Source: Entamoeba invadens IP1
Taxonomy: Eukaryota; Evosea; Mastigamoebida; Endamoebidae
Direction: 5' to 3'
Length of the DNA: 56,833 nucleotides
NCBI RefSeq assembly: GCF_000330505.1
Contig: NW_004440112.1
Location: 1-56,833, forward strand
In this document: positions 31,441 through 42,172 of the stretch, piece after piece
Layout: each line of letters begins with the position of its first letter
How positions within the stretch are numbered: the first letter of the stretch is position 1
Program-made: the position numbers and the translations under genes
Notes under the pieces: generated by a model
What the model was told of the DNA's origin: nothing
The model's input: the letters and a program-made list of their open reading frames with translations, nothing else
The model's database searches: none

Positions 31441-32829
31441 ACTTTGAAATGAAGTGAAACACAAAAAACGAGGATTATTAATTTTTTTTCATTATTATAG
31501 TTTTTTATATTAAAATCTGGTTAAAATACATAAGTCTTGTTATTTGTAAAATATAGTATTTTAATTATATTTTAATGGTTTGATTATGACTAGATGCCTC
31601 AAGTCTATTTAAGATAGACTCCAAGTTAGAGTCTAAGTTAAAGTCTATTGGTAGACTCTAAAAATTTCACAAAGAAAAGCTTCAAGAAAACAATTTCATA
31701 TTTAGCGATGGATCTTACCGATGACACGAAAAAGGTGATGTTCTATTTTTAATAAAGAACTAGGGTTTCTATACAAAATCGAAACAAATCAATAACTTCA
31801 ATTTATATTTTATCATCAGAACTTAAAAAACATATAGAGTAGCAAGAAGAAAGGAAAGAAAGCGGAGAAAGCGGAGAAAAGAAGCGGCATTGTTTTAAGC
31901 GAGAAAAATAATAAGCTTCGTTATAAATTATTAAAATTTGTATTTTGTTTACTAAGCATATTTTCGAATAATCTAAAAATAGATTCTTGGTTCATATTTT
32001 TGTTTCAATTCGAAATTGAACTAACAAGTAGTACCCCTTATTTCTTGTTTTCCATCTTGTCATGCATCTTCTAATTATGAATTGATGTTATTGTTATTAT
32101 GTTTGATGTATTACAATTAATTAGTGCCCGACTTTTAGTAATTTTTTTATAATTAATTAATTATTAAATATTAGTTTTTAATTATGATCTTATTATTGTT
32201 TTCGTCAAATAGTTTATTTTTGTAATATTATTATAGGTATTATATAGTTTTTTGTTTTACTTACGAAGGTTTTGATATAGTTGTTTTATAATATTTTTAT
32301 AGTTGTTGTATAGTGTTTAAAATTGTATGGTAATAGTTTAAGTGTGTTTGGTTGTAGATTCGTTTATTAATCATGTTTCAGAGCGATTTCCCTGTTTGTT
32401 CTATATTTAACCATTGTTTTTCTTGTTATTGTTTGAGTCGGCAACTATTTCTATGTTTTAATGATTTTTTTGGAAATATTGCATCGAAAGCGATTTATGT
32501 TTCATGGTATCTTGTTTATTTTTTGTGTGTTGTTTATATTGTTTGTTTGAGTAATTGGTACTAAACACGCCATTTTGTTTGCTGTTTTGAAAGATAAATT
32601 ATCTATTTTATTATTTATAAATTTGTACGAAAGCTATATTTGTATTCATTTTGTTAACTTGTGTACCTTTGAAACCGTTGAAGTTTTCAAAATGTGCTCC
32701 ACCCGTTTTATTTGGATTTTTTAAGACCATTTGTTAACTTTTTCCCTAATTTGATATTTGGAAGGGGTAATCAATTCATCCTAAAATTCATAAAATCACA
32801 ATAAAACCAACCTAATAATCGACGACAGG
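31441..32829. other. AT-rich region without genes
   Basis: A cluster of inverted AGTCTA/TAGACT words occurs at 31597-31662 (for example AGTCTATTTAAGATAGACT). A short basic, repeat-like stretch GAGAAAGCGGAGAAAGCGGAG lies at 31863. A Cys/Phe-rich plus-strand frame at 32373-32564 has no recognisable features and is not called. Confidence 0.4.
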
Positions 32830-33081
32830 ACAAAATAATGTTGGTAATAATAACAATTCAACAAAAGTTCATTTGAATTCAACAATTAATTAAATACACA
32901 CTTTTCAAAAAAAAACAATTTTTTAAATTTATTTTTATAAATAATTATCAATTAATAGAACTCAATTCAATATCAATTTTGTAGTTTTTAGGTCAATTTC
33001 CCGATAAAATATAACATTAAAACCATATTAAAAATGCATTTGGTAGTGATAAACTAAATTAATACAACAGAAATAAACATC
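32830..33081 (+). repeat. Left long terminal inverted repeat of MULE
   Basis: About 251 bp, starting ACAAAATAATGTTGG and ending AACAGAAATAAACATC. The reverse complement lies at 35201-35451 with only about one substitution and one A-run length difference, so the two ends are nearly identical. Confidence 0.85.
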
Positions 33082-33372
33082 TTGTTTTAACAAGTTTTAA
33101 TACCGTACTCAGCTAATTTTAAGTTGAAGATGTTCTTAAACCGATTTTATTATTTAGGAATTTGGATGAAAATGTTACTTTCAGATCAACCAAACACTGC
33201 TTATTAAACAAATCACATAATATGCTTTAACCAAAAATCGCAATAAATTACGAACTTATAAAAATTCACTCATTTTTAAATAAAAAACGATTAATAATTA
33301 GTAATAAATTTGTATAATTATTTTTAACTATTTGTAATCATAATAATTTAATTTAATTTATTATAAACCCAA

Positions 33373-35140
33373 TTAAATGTTATTATTAAAATTATCATTT
33401 CTTTGGTTATAATTCTTTGCGTTTTCGGCCAATCTTTTCCTTTCAATTTGAATATCATGAATCGTTTTTCTTTTTTTAGTAATTGTTTTCTTAACAGCAA
33501 TAATAGTATTTTTACATGAGGTGTTATTTTTTGTTGTATTCTCAACTTCTTCTTCAATTTGCATTGGAGTTACGATTTCCATCGAACAGTCATCACTTAA
33601 CAAATATATTGTATTACATTCTTTATAAATTTCATCCTAATCAACATAAAAATGCCATATATGTTCAAATCTAAAGTCAAATCACATTTCTTTACATCAA
33701 TAGATTCGTCTTTTTTCTTTGGAATCCACGCACCCGCTTCATCTTCGTTGTGCAATTCCACGTTTTCGAAGTTGTTCTCGTGTAACAAAAATTATTCTTT
33801 GCAAATCAAAGAATTAATGAACTCACACAGTGTCAGACTCTCATTGCAAAAACTTTCGGTCAATTGTCTGATTTGTTTTTTATGTACAAAGATGTTTTTA
33901 GTTTCATGTTTTTTCCATCTATCATTTGTTTAATTTGGACAATGACTGAATTTTCATGTTTAGCAAGAACTAACAACAACTTTTCAAGTGATGGTTTCGG
34001 AATGTTCAACTTCTTTATTAAAGAAGAGTGGAATGATTCGCTTCTATTATCCGTTCTTACATCTCTATTATACTGACTCCAATAACATATTGGGAAATTT
34101 CCATTAATCCACACTCGTTCAAAGTTCTCATAGAGTTTTATTAACAACGCAAAAACATTTTCTTGAAATTTAAAAATGTTATTATAAATAACACTTTTAA
34201 ATTTCAAGAAAAGTGGTCTGATATCATTTTCTTTAAAAAATGGTATTATCATCAACCATTTCATTACCAGCTTTTCATTTGTTCCTTCGATATAAAACGG
34301 TACAAACCCAAAATTAACAATTTTGCGCCAAACACATTGGCAAAAGTGAAACATGCAACAATGGACATCACAATTAAACGACTCTGATACATTTAAAACT
34401 ACATTTTCAAAGTCACTCATTGTTGATGTCTCATTTGTAAACAACAACTTGCCAAAAATACTATGGTGTGTTTCTTGTAATACGGCAAACAAGTTGAGAT
34501 AGTCTTCCATTCTTCTTCGTTTTGTTAAACAATAGTACAAAGGAAAACACTGACCATTTGGGAGTAAACAATGTATTGTATACAATTGACTAAACTCTTC
34601 TGGACAAGAAGCAAATGTTCCGTCCATGCACAAACAATATATTATTCTATTTTTCAACAAGTACATTTTCAAACGACTAGCAAAAATGACAAATTCTTCG
34701 GTTTGTCTATACAAATATTTGTCTTCTTGATGTTATATATTGTCCAACTCTCTTTCTATCACAGTTTTCATTATTCTATTATTTTGTCTTGTAATGGTAC
34801 TTTTTCTTGATTTTGCAGTGACCACATCTGGTAATAAGTCGACAATCGTGTTTGTTGATAACATTAAAATTGCTTTTTCTTCAACGTTTGTTTTTAACAA
34901 AATTTTCTTTTCGTATTTTTCAAGTGCCATGTGTTTTTTGTGGTAATGTTGAATTAAAGTTGTATTGACGAAACGAAAAGATTTAAATAACACTGTCTCG
35001 TTGATGCTTTCCTGTTCGGTGATCTGTATTTTGACTGGACAGCCTTTGCTTTTGTACTTGTAAATATCACCATAATCCCAATTAAATACATTATTATCTA
35101 CAACAGGCAATTCTCTATAATTGCCATTTTTTGTTTTTTC
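33373..35140 (-). pseudogene. MULE transposase, lightly interrupted
   Basis: The frame opens after a TAG near 35140 (KNGNYRELPVVDNNVF) without an ATG. An N-terminal FLYWCH/WRKY-like zinc-binding segment (YKSKGCPVKI ... HYHKKH) spans 35110-34900. An in-frame TAA at 34733-34735 interrupts, then the same frame continues 34732-33860 with the MULE catalytic core: CMDGTF (first Asp), SDFENVV (second Asp), a CMFHFCQ C/H motif, and DNRSESFHSSL (catalytic Glu). The DDE set is thus present. After residue Asn at 33860 the frame shifts, one more TAA occurs near 33790, and C-terminal pieces continue at 33597-33788 and 33373-33603. Damage is limited to two or three stops and about two frameshifts. Confidence 0.75.
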
Positions 35141-35200
35141 TGGCTAGTTTGTTGCCCGAGCATAAATTTTAATCGGTTTATTTAATTGGTTTTATCACAT

Positions 35201-35451
35201 GATGTTTATTTCTGTTGTATTAATTTAGTTTATCACTACCAAATGCATTTTTAATATGGTTTTAATGTTATATTTTATCGGGAAATTGACCTAAAAACTA
35301 CAAAATTGATATTGAATTGAGTTCTATTAATTGATAATTATTTATAAAAATAAATTTAAAAAATTGTTTTTTTTGAAAAGTGTGTATTTAATTAATTGTT
35401 GAATTCAAATGAACTTTTGTTGAATTGTTATTATTGCCAACATTATTTTGT
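35201..35451 (-). repeat. Right long terminal inverted repeat of MULE
   Basis: Reverse complement of 32830-33081; see the left repeat. The outer boundary is where GTTTGGATACC replaces the left flank GACGACAGG. Confidence 0.85.
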
Positions 35452-35960
35452 TTGGATACCCATAAAGACAACCACAACACAAAAGACTTGTTCTAGAACC
35501 ATCTCCATTAACTTTGTTAAAAACCGTTCTCCTGATTCGACTGACACGTAGACAACTCGGGTTTTATAATCAACCCATTCATCGAATCCAACTTCATCTA
35601 AGTTAAAAACAAGCTCAAATCTGCATCCATCCAATTTTCTTTTTAATTTTGAGTAATACTGCAGGATGGCAGTTTGTTATACCTCTGCTCATTTTGTTTC
35701 CATAACTTGGGCCTTTTTGTTTCAATTCCTGGAATTAATTTAAGGACTTTATTTAATTGCTTTGTTCCCATTGTTTTGCCGTAATTTTTAAACATAAAAA
35801 ATCTTCTTTCTTCTGGTTTTGCTTCTTTGGTTTCTTTCATTTCTTCTACTGTTTTAGAACTTCTTCGTCTGAAAGAAGTCGTTTTCTTCCCTTTTCCGAA
35901 ATTTTTCCATTTTTGTCTTTTTTCGTATTTTTTGAATTTGTGAATTTACACCGGATTCCT
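35443..35960 (-). pseudogene. Pogo/mariner-like DDE transposase relic
   Basis: The minus strand encodes a Lys/Arg-rich N-terminal part (MKETKEAKPEERRFFMFKNY, then a GTKQLNKVLKLIPGIETK helix region, 35643-35840). After a frameshift it reads ELVFNLDEVGFDEWVDYK and TRVVYVSVESGERFLTK (35443-35634). The FNLDEVG motif is the first catalytic Asp region of DDE enzymes of the Tc1/mariner/pogo group. The rest of the catalytic domain is missing because the MULE boundary lies at 35451. Confidence 0.5.
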
Positions 35961-36063
35961 TAAAAGTCCCAAAAAATACTCAATTGCTACTCTAATTTAT
36001 TTTTTAGTTCCTTTAAACTCATTAATTGGCACATTAGAAAGATTATTAAAAGAAACCCGCATA

Positions 36064-36123
36064 TAAAGTGAGGCGAGAAACCCACACCTGGAGAAAAACC
36101 CGCACCCATTTTTTTCTTCTTTT
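36064..36123. repeat. Dispersed 60-bp repeat, copy 2
   Basis: Matches 29440-29502. The motif AAACCCRCA occurs three times between 36053 and 36110 (AAACCCGCATA, AAACCCACACC, AAACCCGCACC), resembling the subterminal repeats of TIR transposons. It lies about 100 bp upstream of the DDE relic, so it may be that element's left terminus. Confidence 0.6.
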
Positions 36124-36130
36124 ACCCGAA

Positions 36131-38886
36131 TTATTGTGTTTTTTACTTCCAGAACATGGGAAAAAATAAAAAAGTCGGGTTATTATCGTTTCTTTTTATT
36201 TCTTTTTCTTTCTTTTTGGTGTTTTTTGTTCAAAAATAAAAAATGATTCGAATTTGATTCAAAATGAACTATCAAAAAACAAAAATGGCCCTGATTTTTA
36301 CGTACTTTCAGTGTATTATAACATTGTTTCAAATTTGTGTTTATTCAAAAAACAAATATACGATTATATAAACTATGTATATAGTTTAATGATTTAAACT
36401 ATATTTTTTAACTTGTAATCGTTTATCAAAACCCAATTTCTTAAAATAGTTTATATTTTCACAAGACAAATTCTATAATATAGTAATGTAAAGTAAAAAT
36501 ATTCAGAGATTTGCTTTTTTCCAGAAAATGTTATTTTTTGATCAAAATATTTTCTTTTATATCTATAATACTTGTGAGTCAAAATCAATTAAGTTTTCTG
36601 AAGATGCTGCATTATATCCCAGTTGTGTGTATAATATCATAATTTTTTAAATAAGTTCAAAAACAATAAAAAAGCAAGATATGTCTTTTTTGACACATAT
36701 CTATTTCTATGAGGTTGTAAATGAAAACAAAAATTTTGATATGCAAACGATTGCATCAACAGTACTATAATGTACCACTGCGTTATATGATACTGTAAGA
36801 TCATACAAACAAGTTACAGAATGTGTTTTTTATCATAATATTTTTTATAAATTATAATAAAAATTTATTATATTTTTAATATTTGTTTTTTTACAAATCA
36901 AATAATTATATAACTTAAGTTAAATAATTTTAATAAAAATATTCATAAAAACACCACCAACAAATATACATATTATTATAATTATATTAATATAAACTAT
37001 TAAAATGACTAAAGTTGTTAAAATATTAAGTGGGTTTTATATACACCTTTATTTTTTCTCAAAAATTTTTATGAAAACTTAAAATTAAGATAAACCAGTT
37101 CAAATATTCAAACTCAGCACAAACAACAGAGATGTGTTTGTGTTAAGTTGTTGTGGATCCCATTACCGTTTGGCAATTTTATTTATTTATACACATGGCG
37201 CATATAAATTAACAATTAGATAATGCAAATTTCGCGCGACTAATGTTTGTTTGTTTTTTGTGTTATTTATTATGTTTAAGTGGCTGATAAATACAATTAA
37301 TTAACTATTAGAAATGGGTTTAAATTGGATATAAATTATTGATTACTTATTAGTATTTTTATGGTTAATAAACTGAATAACAATCTATAATTTAAATACT
37401 ATATTAAACTAATCAGTAATTAATATTATAAGGTATGTATTAAGAACTGAACCTTATATTATAAACTATTTTTATTAATTAGTCATTGCCCTCAATTAAA
37501 GGTAAAAAATGCAAATTTCACCTAAGATATTATAATTTAATATATTTTTATTATGTGTGGTTATTTGAAAAATATATTTTTTTTGATGTTAAATTGAAAC
37601 AAAAAAGTGTATGACCTCTTTAATATTTTGAAATTTATTTTATTTCCCTGATATTTTCCTTATCCATAAAATCGTCATTATTTTTACTATTTTTAGAAAC
37701 AAAGAAAATCATTTTTAACACTAAAAAATAAAAACAATCGTTTCAAAATTTAATTATGATTAAAATATTGAGTAAATGTATTTTATTATTTATATTAAAA
37801 TACGTTTTGATATAATTGACGTAATTCAGTTTAATTTAATAAAGTAATTCTATTGATTGTTAATAACAAGTAAAAGTTTCAAGTCTTCATGATATCATGA
37901 TGTGTCAGTTTGTAAACAATTATTGTTGGGGTGATTTACTTGAAAATTACATCGATTTTCAAACAATTTTTGACTTAAAAAGTTGTATTGTTTCATTTAT
38001 TTTGAAGATAAATGTGATTGTATAAATTAGATAACTGGAGAAACTTTGACAAAATCAATTATAAGATTCCCAATTGAAAAACAAATTGATTTTATTAATT
38101 AAAAAGTATATTTTTTCGAAAATAATATAAATAATTTATTAAAAATATGACGTGTAACAACTAATTTTAATAAAAGTATCGACCCAACAATGTCTAAAGA
38201 ACAAAATATAAAAACATGTATCGAAAAAGGAATTACAAAATAATGTGATATAATTAACTCATATAATCGATTTAGTATAAACCTCAAAGCTATTCAAAAC
38301 TTTAAAAACATAATTAGTAATTAGCAAAACAATTAAAATGTTATCAAAATAAAAATATTATGCAGGTAAAAGTTAATGTGCACAAATCAAAATACATTTT
38401 ATCTGTTCTGAAAAATAAAAAGTTTGATCAGTCTATAATTGGCCAGCCTGTAGTTATGATTTCAATTCAATATAACCATTGTTGTCATATTTGAAAAGAA
38501 CAAAATAATATATAAAATTTAATAAAAACGATCTTTTTAAAAAGCATTTCATTTTGTTTGAAAAAAATACTTAAAAAGATAAACAAGTACATTGAAAGTT
38601 AAAGGAAACGGTTGTACTATAAATCAAATTACATCAATATTGCAAGACTAATGACAATAAGTAATTTATAATATTTTTAATTTTTATCATTTTTTTCACA
38701 AAATCGTAACTGAAAAAATTGACGCTTTTATGAAACAAGTTTATTTTTATTCTAAACATTTAATAAATGAAATTAAAATTAAACCTAAAATATATTTGAA
38801 AGCTTATTAATCACTTCATTAAAAACATAATAAATATTCAATTATTATTTCCTAATAAATTTATATTAGGAATAATAAAATATATA
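36131..38886. other. Gene-free AT-rich region
   Basis: About 2.7 kb with no gene. One short plus-strand open stretch at 37089-37220 (QIFKLSTNNRDVFVLSCCGS and onward to a TAA) is locally GC-richer and may be a relic, but no family is seen. The rest is simple A/T sequence. Confidence 0.45.
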
Positions 38887-38956
38887 CAGTCAAGGTCGCT
38901 TATTTGTGGGTTTTCTTGGATAAAAAGCTGTCTATTTGTAGGTTTTGCTAAGAATT
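38887..38956. mobile_element. Solo pogo-like terminus, same family as 29626-30470
   Basis: Starts CAGTCAAGGTCGCTTATTTG after TA and matches the right terminus of the 845-bp MITE base for base (about 68 of 70) up to GCTAAGAATT. After that point the sequence switches directly to ClpB-like coding sequence. Confidence 0.75.
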
Positions 38957-38957
38957 T

Positions 38958-39975
38958 GGTGAAAGAGTCGAAGATCCCAATCATTCTGCTTAATGATGAA
39001 ATTCAAACTGTCTTGAGTGTTGGTGCAACTGGAGAGAGTGCAATGGATGCAGCAAACATAATAAAGCCAATGTTTTCAAGAAGGGAGTTGCTGTGCATTA
39101 AAGCGACAACACTTGAAGAAAGTACATTGAGAAAGACGCTACCTTTGAGAGGAGATTCCAGCAGATCTATATCGCTGAGACGAACGACGGTAATACTCTG
39201 CCATTATGCGAGGCATCGGAGAGAAGTATGAGAACAACTATTGACGGACGGTTACTGGCTCGTCTCTTGTGGCAGCTGTGTCGCTGGCAAAGAAAAACAA
39301 CAAAGCAAAGTTCTTGCCAGACAGGGCAACCAATTTGGTTGATGAGGCGTGTGCAACACTCTTTATATATAAAATCTCGCAGCCAGAGGAAATCGACAAC
39401 TTGATAAGAAAAGACACACAACTGACCGTAGAGAAGATAGCACTTGAGAAAGAACTGAAGCAGAAAACAGAGACCTTGATACTGCCGCAGACTTGAAGTA
39501 TTATGATTTCCAGTAGCTGATAAGCGACTCCCAAAATTGAATAACCAGACAAAAGAAACACTGATGTAGTAAGCGACCCCACAGCTGATTGTAAATATGG
39601 TAAGCAAATGGACAGAAATCCCAGTAAGCAGAATAAGTCACACAGAGCGTAAAGACGTGACTCGTGAAAATTGGGAATGAGCTACACAAGAGAGTTGTTG
39701 GGCAGGCCTAAACGGTTACTGCAGTCTCCGAGGCTATTCTGAGAAGCAGAAGTGGTCTTGGCTCAGACAAGCGTTCATTAGGTCATTCATATTTTTTTTG
39801 TAAATTTGCCCTCATTTACACGATGAGGGTAAACAATTAACGAATACGTTTAGAAGTAGTCCATACAACGTTGTTTTATTTAATGAGTCAAAGGGCTCAC
39901 CAACAAGTCTTTAACGTGTTGCCGCAAATGCCTGATGACAAGCGTCTCCTAATAGAAGAGAAAAACACATGACTT
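38958..39975 (+). pseudogene. ClpB/Hsp101 chaperone fragment
   Basis: The plus strand encodes, in shifting frames, ClpB landmarks in the right order: KIPIILLNDEIQTVLSVGATGESAMDAAN (NBD1 Walker B region), RRELLCIKATT, KAKFLPDRATNLVDEACATL, a coiled middle segment, ELLGRPK-like and VSEAILRSRSGL (start of NBD2), then SPYNVVLFNE and AHQQVFNVLPQMPDDKRL (NBD2 Walker B). The NBD2 Walker A segment is deleted and several frameshifts and stops are present. The similarity starts within two bases of the pogo-like terminus and stops where myosin-like sequence of opposite strand begins. Confidence 0.85.
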
Positions 39976-39984
39976 TAAGATTGT

Positions 39985-40170
39985 TTTTCTTCACAGTCAA
40001 ATTATTTCATATACATGTACTTTGCACGTTTGAATGTCTTAGCAGCCAGTCAATAATTTCCAACACAGTCTTCATTCCAGACATATCGTCTTCAAAGCCG
40101 TCGCATTTGTCTTGTTTCTCGTCGAGTTAAGCTCCCTAAAGAGTTGGCCACATTCACTCTGGAGTCTCTT
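39985..40170 (-). pseudogene. Myosin II heavy-chain rod fragment 2
   Basis: The minus strand reads LDEKQDKCDGFEDDMSGMKT, then after a frameshift AAKTFKRAKYMYMK. This is the same rod segment as GLDEKQDECDKVEDFMSEMK ... KTFKQSKNTYEKK in fragment 1 (about 30715-30830), clearly diverged from it. It lies tail to tail with the ClpB fragment. Confidence 0.6.
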
Positions 40171-40560
40171 TTTTTTCAACCGAAAGGAGGTCTTTATCAT
40201 TCGCCAAATTTTTCGACTTCTCTTCGATTTCGTTATTTTTTATTCTTATTTTTCGCTACTTTTTAACAATTTCAAGTTTTTCATTTACTTACTCAATAAA
40301 TTGTTTTCTTCTTATCCCCAAACCAGTCGGCTTTTTTTGCGAGACCTTTACATGTTTCATAGTTGCGTCCAAGGACTTTTGATATTGATGCAATTGAAAA
40401 ACCCATATCGGCATTTTTAAAGAAAATGATTTGGTCTCTTAAATCCTTTTTGCTTAATTATTCGGGTTCATCATCTTTACAAAAATTTATGATATTATCA
40501 TTCTTTACTGGATCAACAACTGTATAGCACATTTTTTTGGTTGGTTCTGATCTATGGTAA
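40171..40560 (-). pseudogene. Helix-turn-helix, transposase-like N-terminal relic
   Basis: The minus strand encodes MCYTVVDPVKNDNIINFCKD, a stop, then KKDLRDQIIFFKNADMGFSI, ASISKVLGRNYETCKGLAKK. The second part has the spacing of a helix-turn-helix (Ile/Gly/Ser turn then LGRNYETC recognition helix) as found at the N-terminus of Tc1/pogo transposases. Frameshifts follow. Family assignment is tentative. Confidence 0.35.
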
Positions 40561-41830
40561 GGCCTTACCATCAACAACGAATGTGGTTATTAGATTTGGG
40601 AAAACCAGAATAAACGAAATAATAATAAAAACGACTTTATAGATTTAATAATTCAATTTCTTTGTGTTTTAGTTATAATATTTGGGTTTTTTAATTGGGT
40701 TGTTTATTTTGTAAAAAAACGGGAAAATTCAGCAATTATCATAAAAAGTTGTTTTATTTGGTGTTAAAATTATGTTGTTTCATTTTTTAATAAAAAATTC
40801 AAAAAACCATAAATGGTTAAAATTGATGTTTATATCTTGAATGTTTGTAACTGAACTATAGTAATTTTTTAAGTGTATTTATTCATAACTGCATTGTTAA
40901 AGTTTTTCATATACAATTGTGATTAAACATCGACAGGTGGTAAAAATAAATATGGTTTAAAAAAGACCAAATGTCGATTAACTTTATATTATTCTGTGTA
41001 ATAAAAACGAAGTGAAATATCACTAATGTTGTAATTATATGGTAGTATTTAATTCTCAAATTTTCATTTGATTTAAACGTTGTGTATGCGAGATATGTAT
41101 GTTCAAATACATATACTTCAAAAAGATATTTGCGTTTTGGTGGGATATCTCTGTTTTTTGATTTGTCTTCTACTATAATATAGAATTTGTCTTGGATTTA
41201 AAATGAAACACAATAAAACTATTATATCAAATTATAATATATTTATCATATTAAAATACTATTTAAAAACACATTTTTTATAAAGTTTTTCAATTTTTTT
41301 TAAAATAGTAAATAATTGAATCAACATAAAAAAATAGTAAAACTTGAATCAACGCGATTTTAAAATCAAACAAAAACACTGTTTTTATCGAATTTATTAT
41401 ATAAATAAAAAAGAAAGTTCTTTTAGTAAAAAACAAAGCTTTTACGTGTTAAAATGATTTGTCGTTGATTCACAATGTTTTATTAAACCTTTATTGTTCT
41501 GTTTTATTTTTGTAAAACCATTAAACAAACTTATTAACACCACTTATTGAACTCAATGTGTTTCACCAAAAACAGTGGATTAGATTACAATTTGTAGTAA
41601 GAACAGTCAATGAAAAATATCAACTTTAAAAAATGTAAACTTGAGTCACAAACCGGTTTTTCACCCATGCGGATAGCATGTAATGGTGCTGTTGAGTATT
41701 TATAACACTTACTTTGTTGAAATTTTCATTTGTTAAATAAATAATATAGTATCTATTAGTTTTCAAACTAAAAATCAAACTAATGATAAGAAACTAATTA
41801 AAAATAAAAAATATTATATTTTTGATGGTC
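40561..41830. other. Gene-free AT-rich region
   Basis: A perfect palindrome GGTAAGGCCTTACC is at 40556-40569. No ORF or repeat is otherwise supported. Confidence 0.45.
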
Positions 41831-41832
41831 AA

Positions 41833-42109
41833 TGGGAAAAAGCGTTATCGCTTTGCTCGAAAATATTTTTACCTTTGGTGGACTCGCAGAACGATGATGT
41901 AAAAAAACACGATGTTGCGATGTATTTATGAGGTCGCTGTGAAATGGGACGGCAGGTTCATCACACAATTACAGCAGAAGTCGATTCAAGAATTTGAAAA
42001 GAGAAAAAAGGATGAATCAAACACAAAATTTTGTTTAACTCTTTGTCTTGCTTTTGAATGTGGGTTCGCAAAAAATCTCGTTTTGAGAGATATTTTTACG
42101 TTATCATGA
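41833..42109 (+). pseudogene. Unidentified gene fragment with one frameshift
   Basis: One frame reads EKALSLCSKIFLPLVDSQND, VKKHDVAMYL; after a one-base shift another reads EVAVKWDGRFITQLQQKSIQ, EFEKRKKDESNTKFCLTLCL and ends RDIFTLS plus stop. Codon use and amphipathic helices look genuine. No start codon. It ends 62 bp before the TIR element at 42173. The family is not recognised. Confidence 0.45.
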
Positions 42110-42172
42110 TGACCATTTTGCGTCTTTTTGATATTTTAACTCCAATTGCGAATTACTTAGAAATACGACTTA

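Larger units (their letters stand above)
32830..35451 (-). mobile_element. Mutator-like element (MULE) with long TIRs
   Basis: A 2.6-kb element bounded by two near-identical 251-bp inverted repeats and containing a single minus-strand MULE transposase gene. The flanking 9-mers (GACGACAGG and TTGGATACC) do not match, so no target-site duplication is visible. The right side cuts directly into a pogo/mariner-like DDE transposase relic, while the left side does not continue that relic. Insertion plus deletion, or a rearrangement, is likely. The near-identity of the repeats implies recent activity or gene conversion. Confidence 0.85.

Noticed and set aside
32373..32564. 63-codon Cys/Phe-rich plus-strand frame
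   Set aside because: No signal of selection, no neighbours, and TTTGTG-rich DNA explains the composition.
32821..35460. Nine-base target duplication for the MULE
   Set aside because: The flanking 9-mers differ, so a duplication cannot be claimed.
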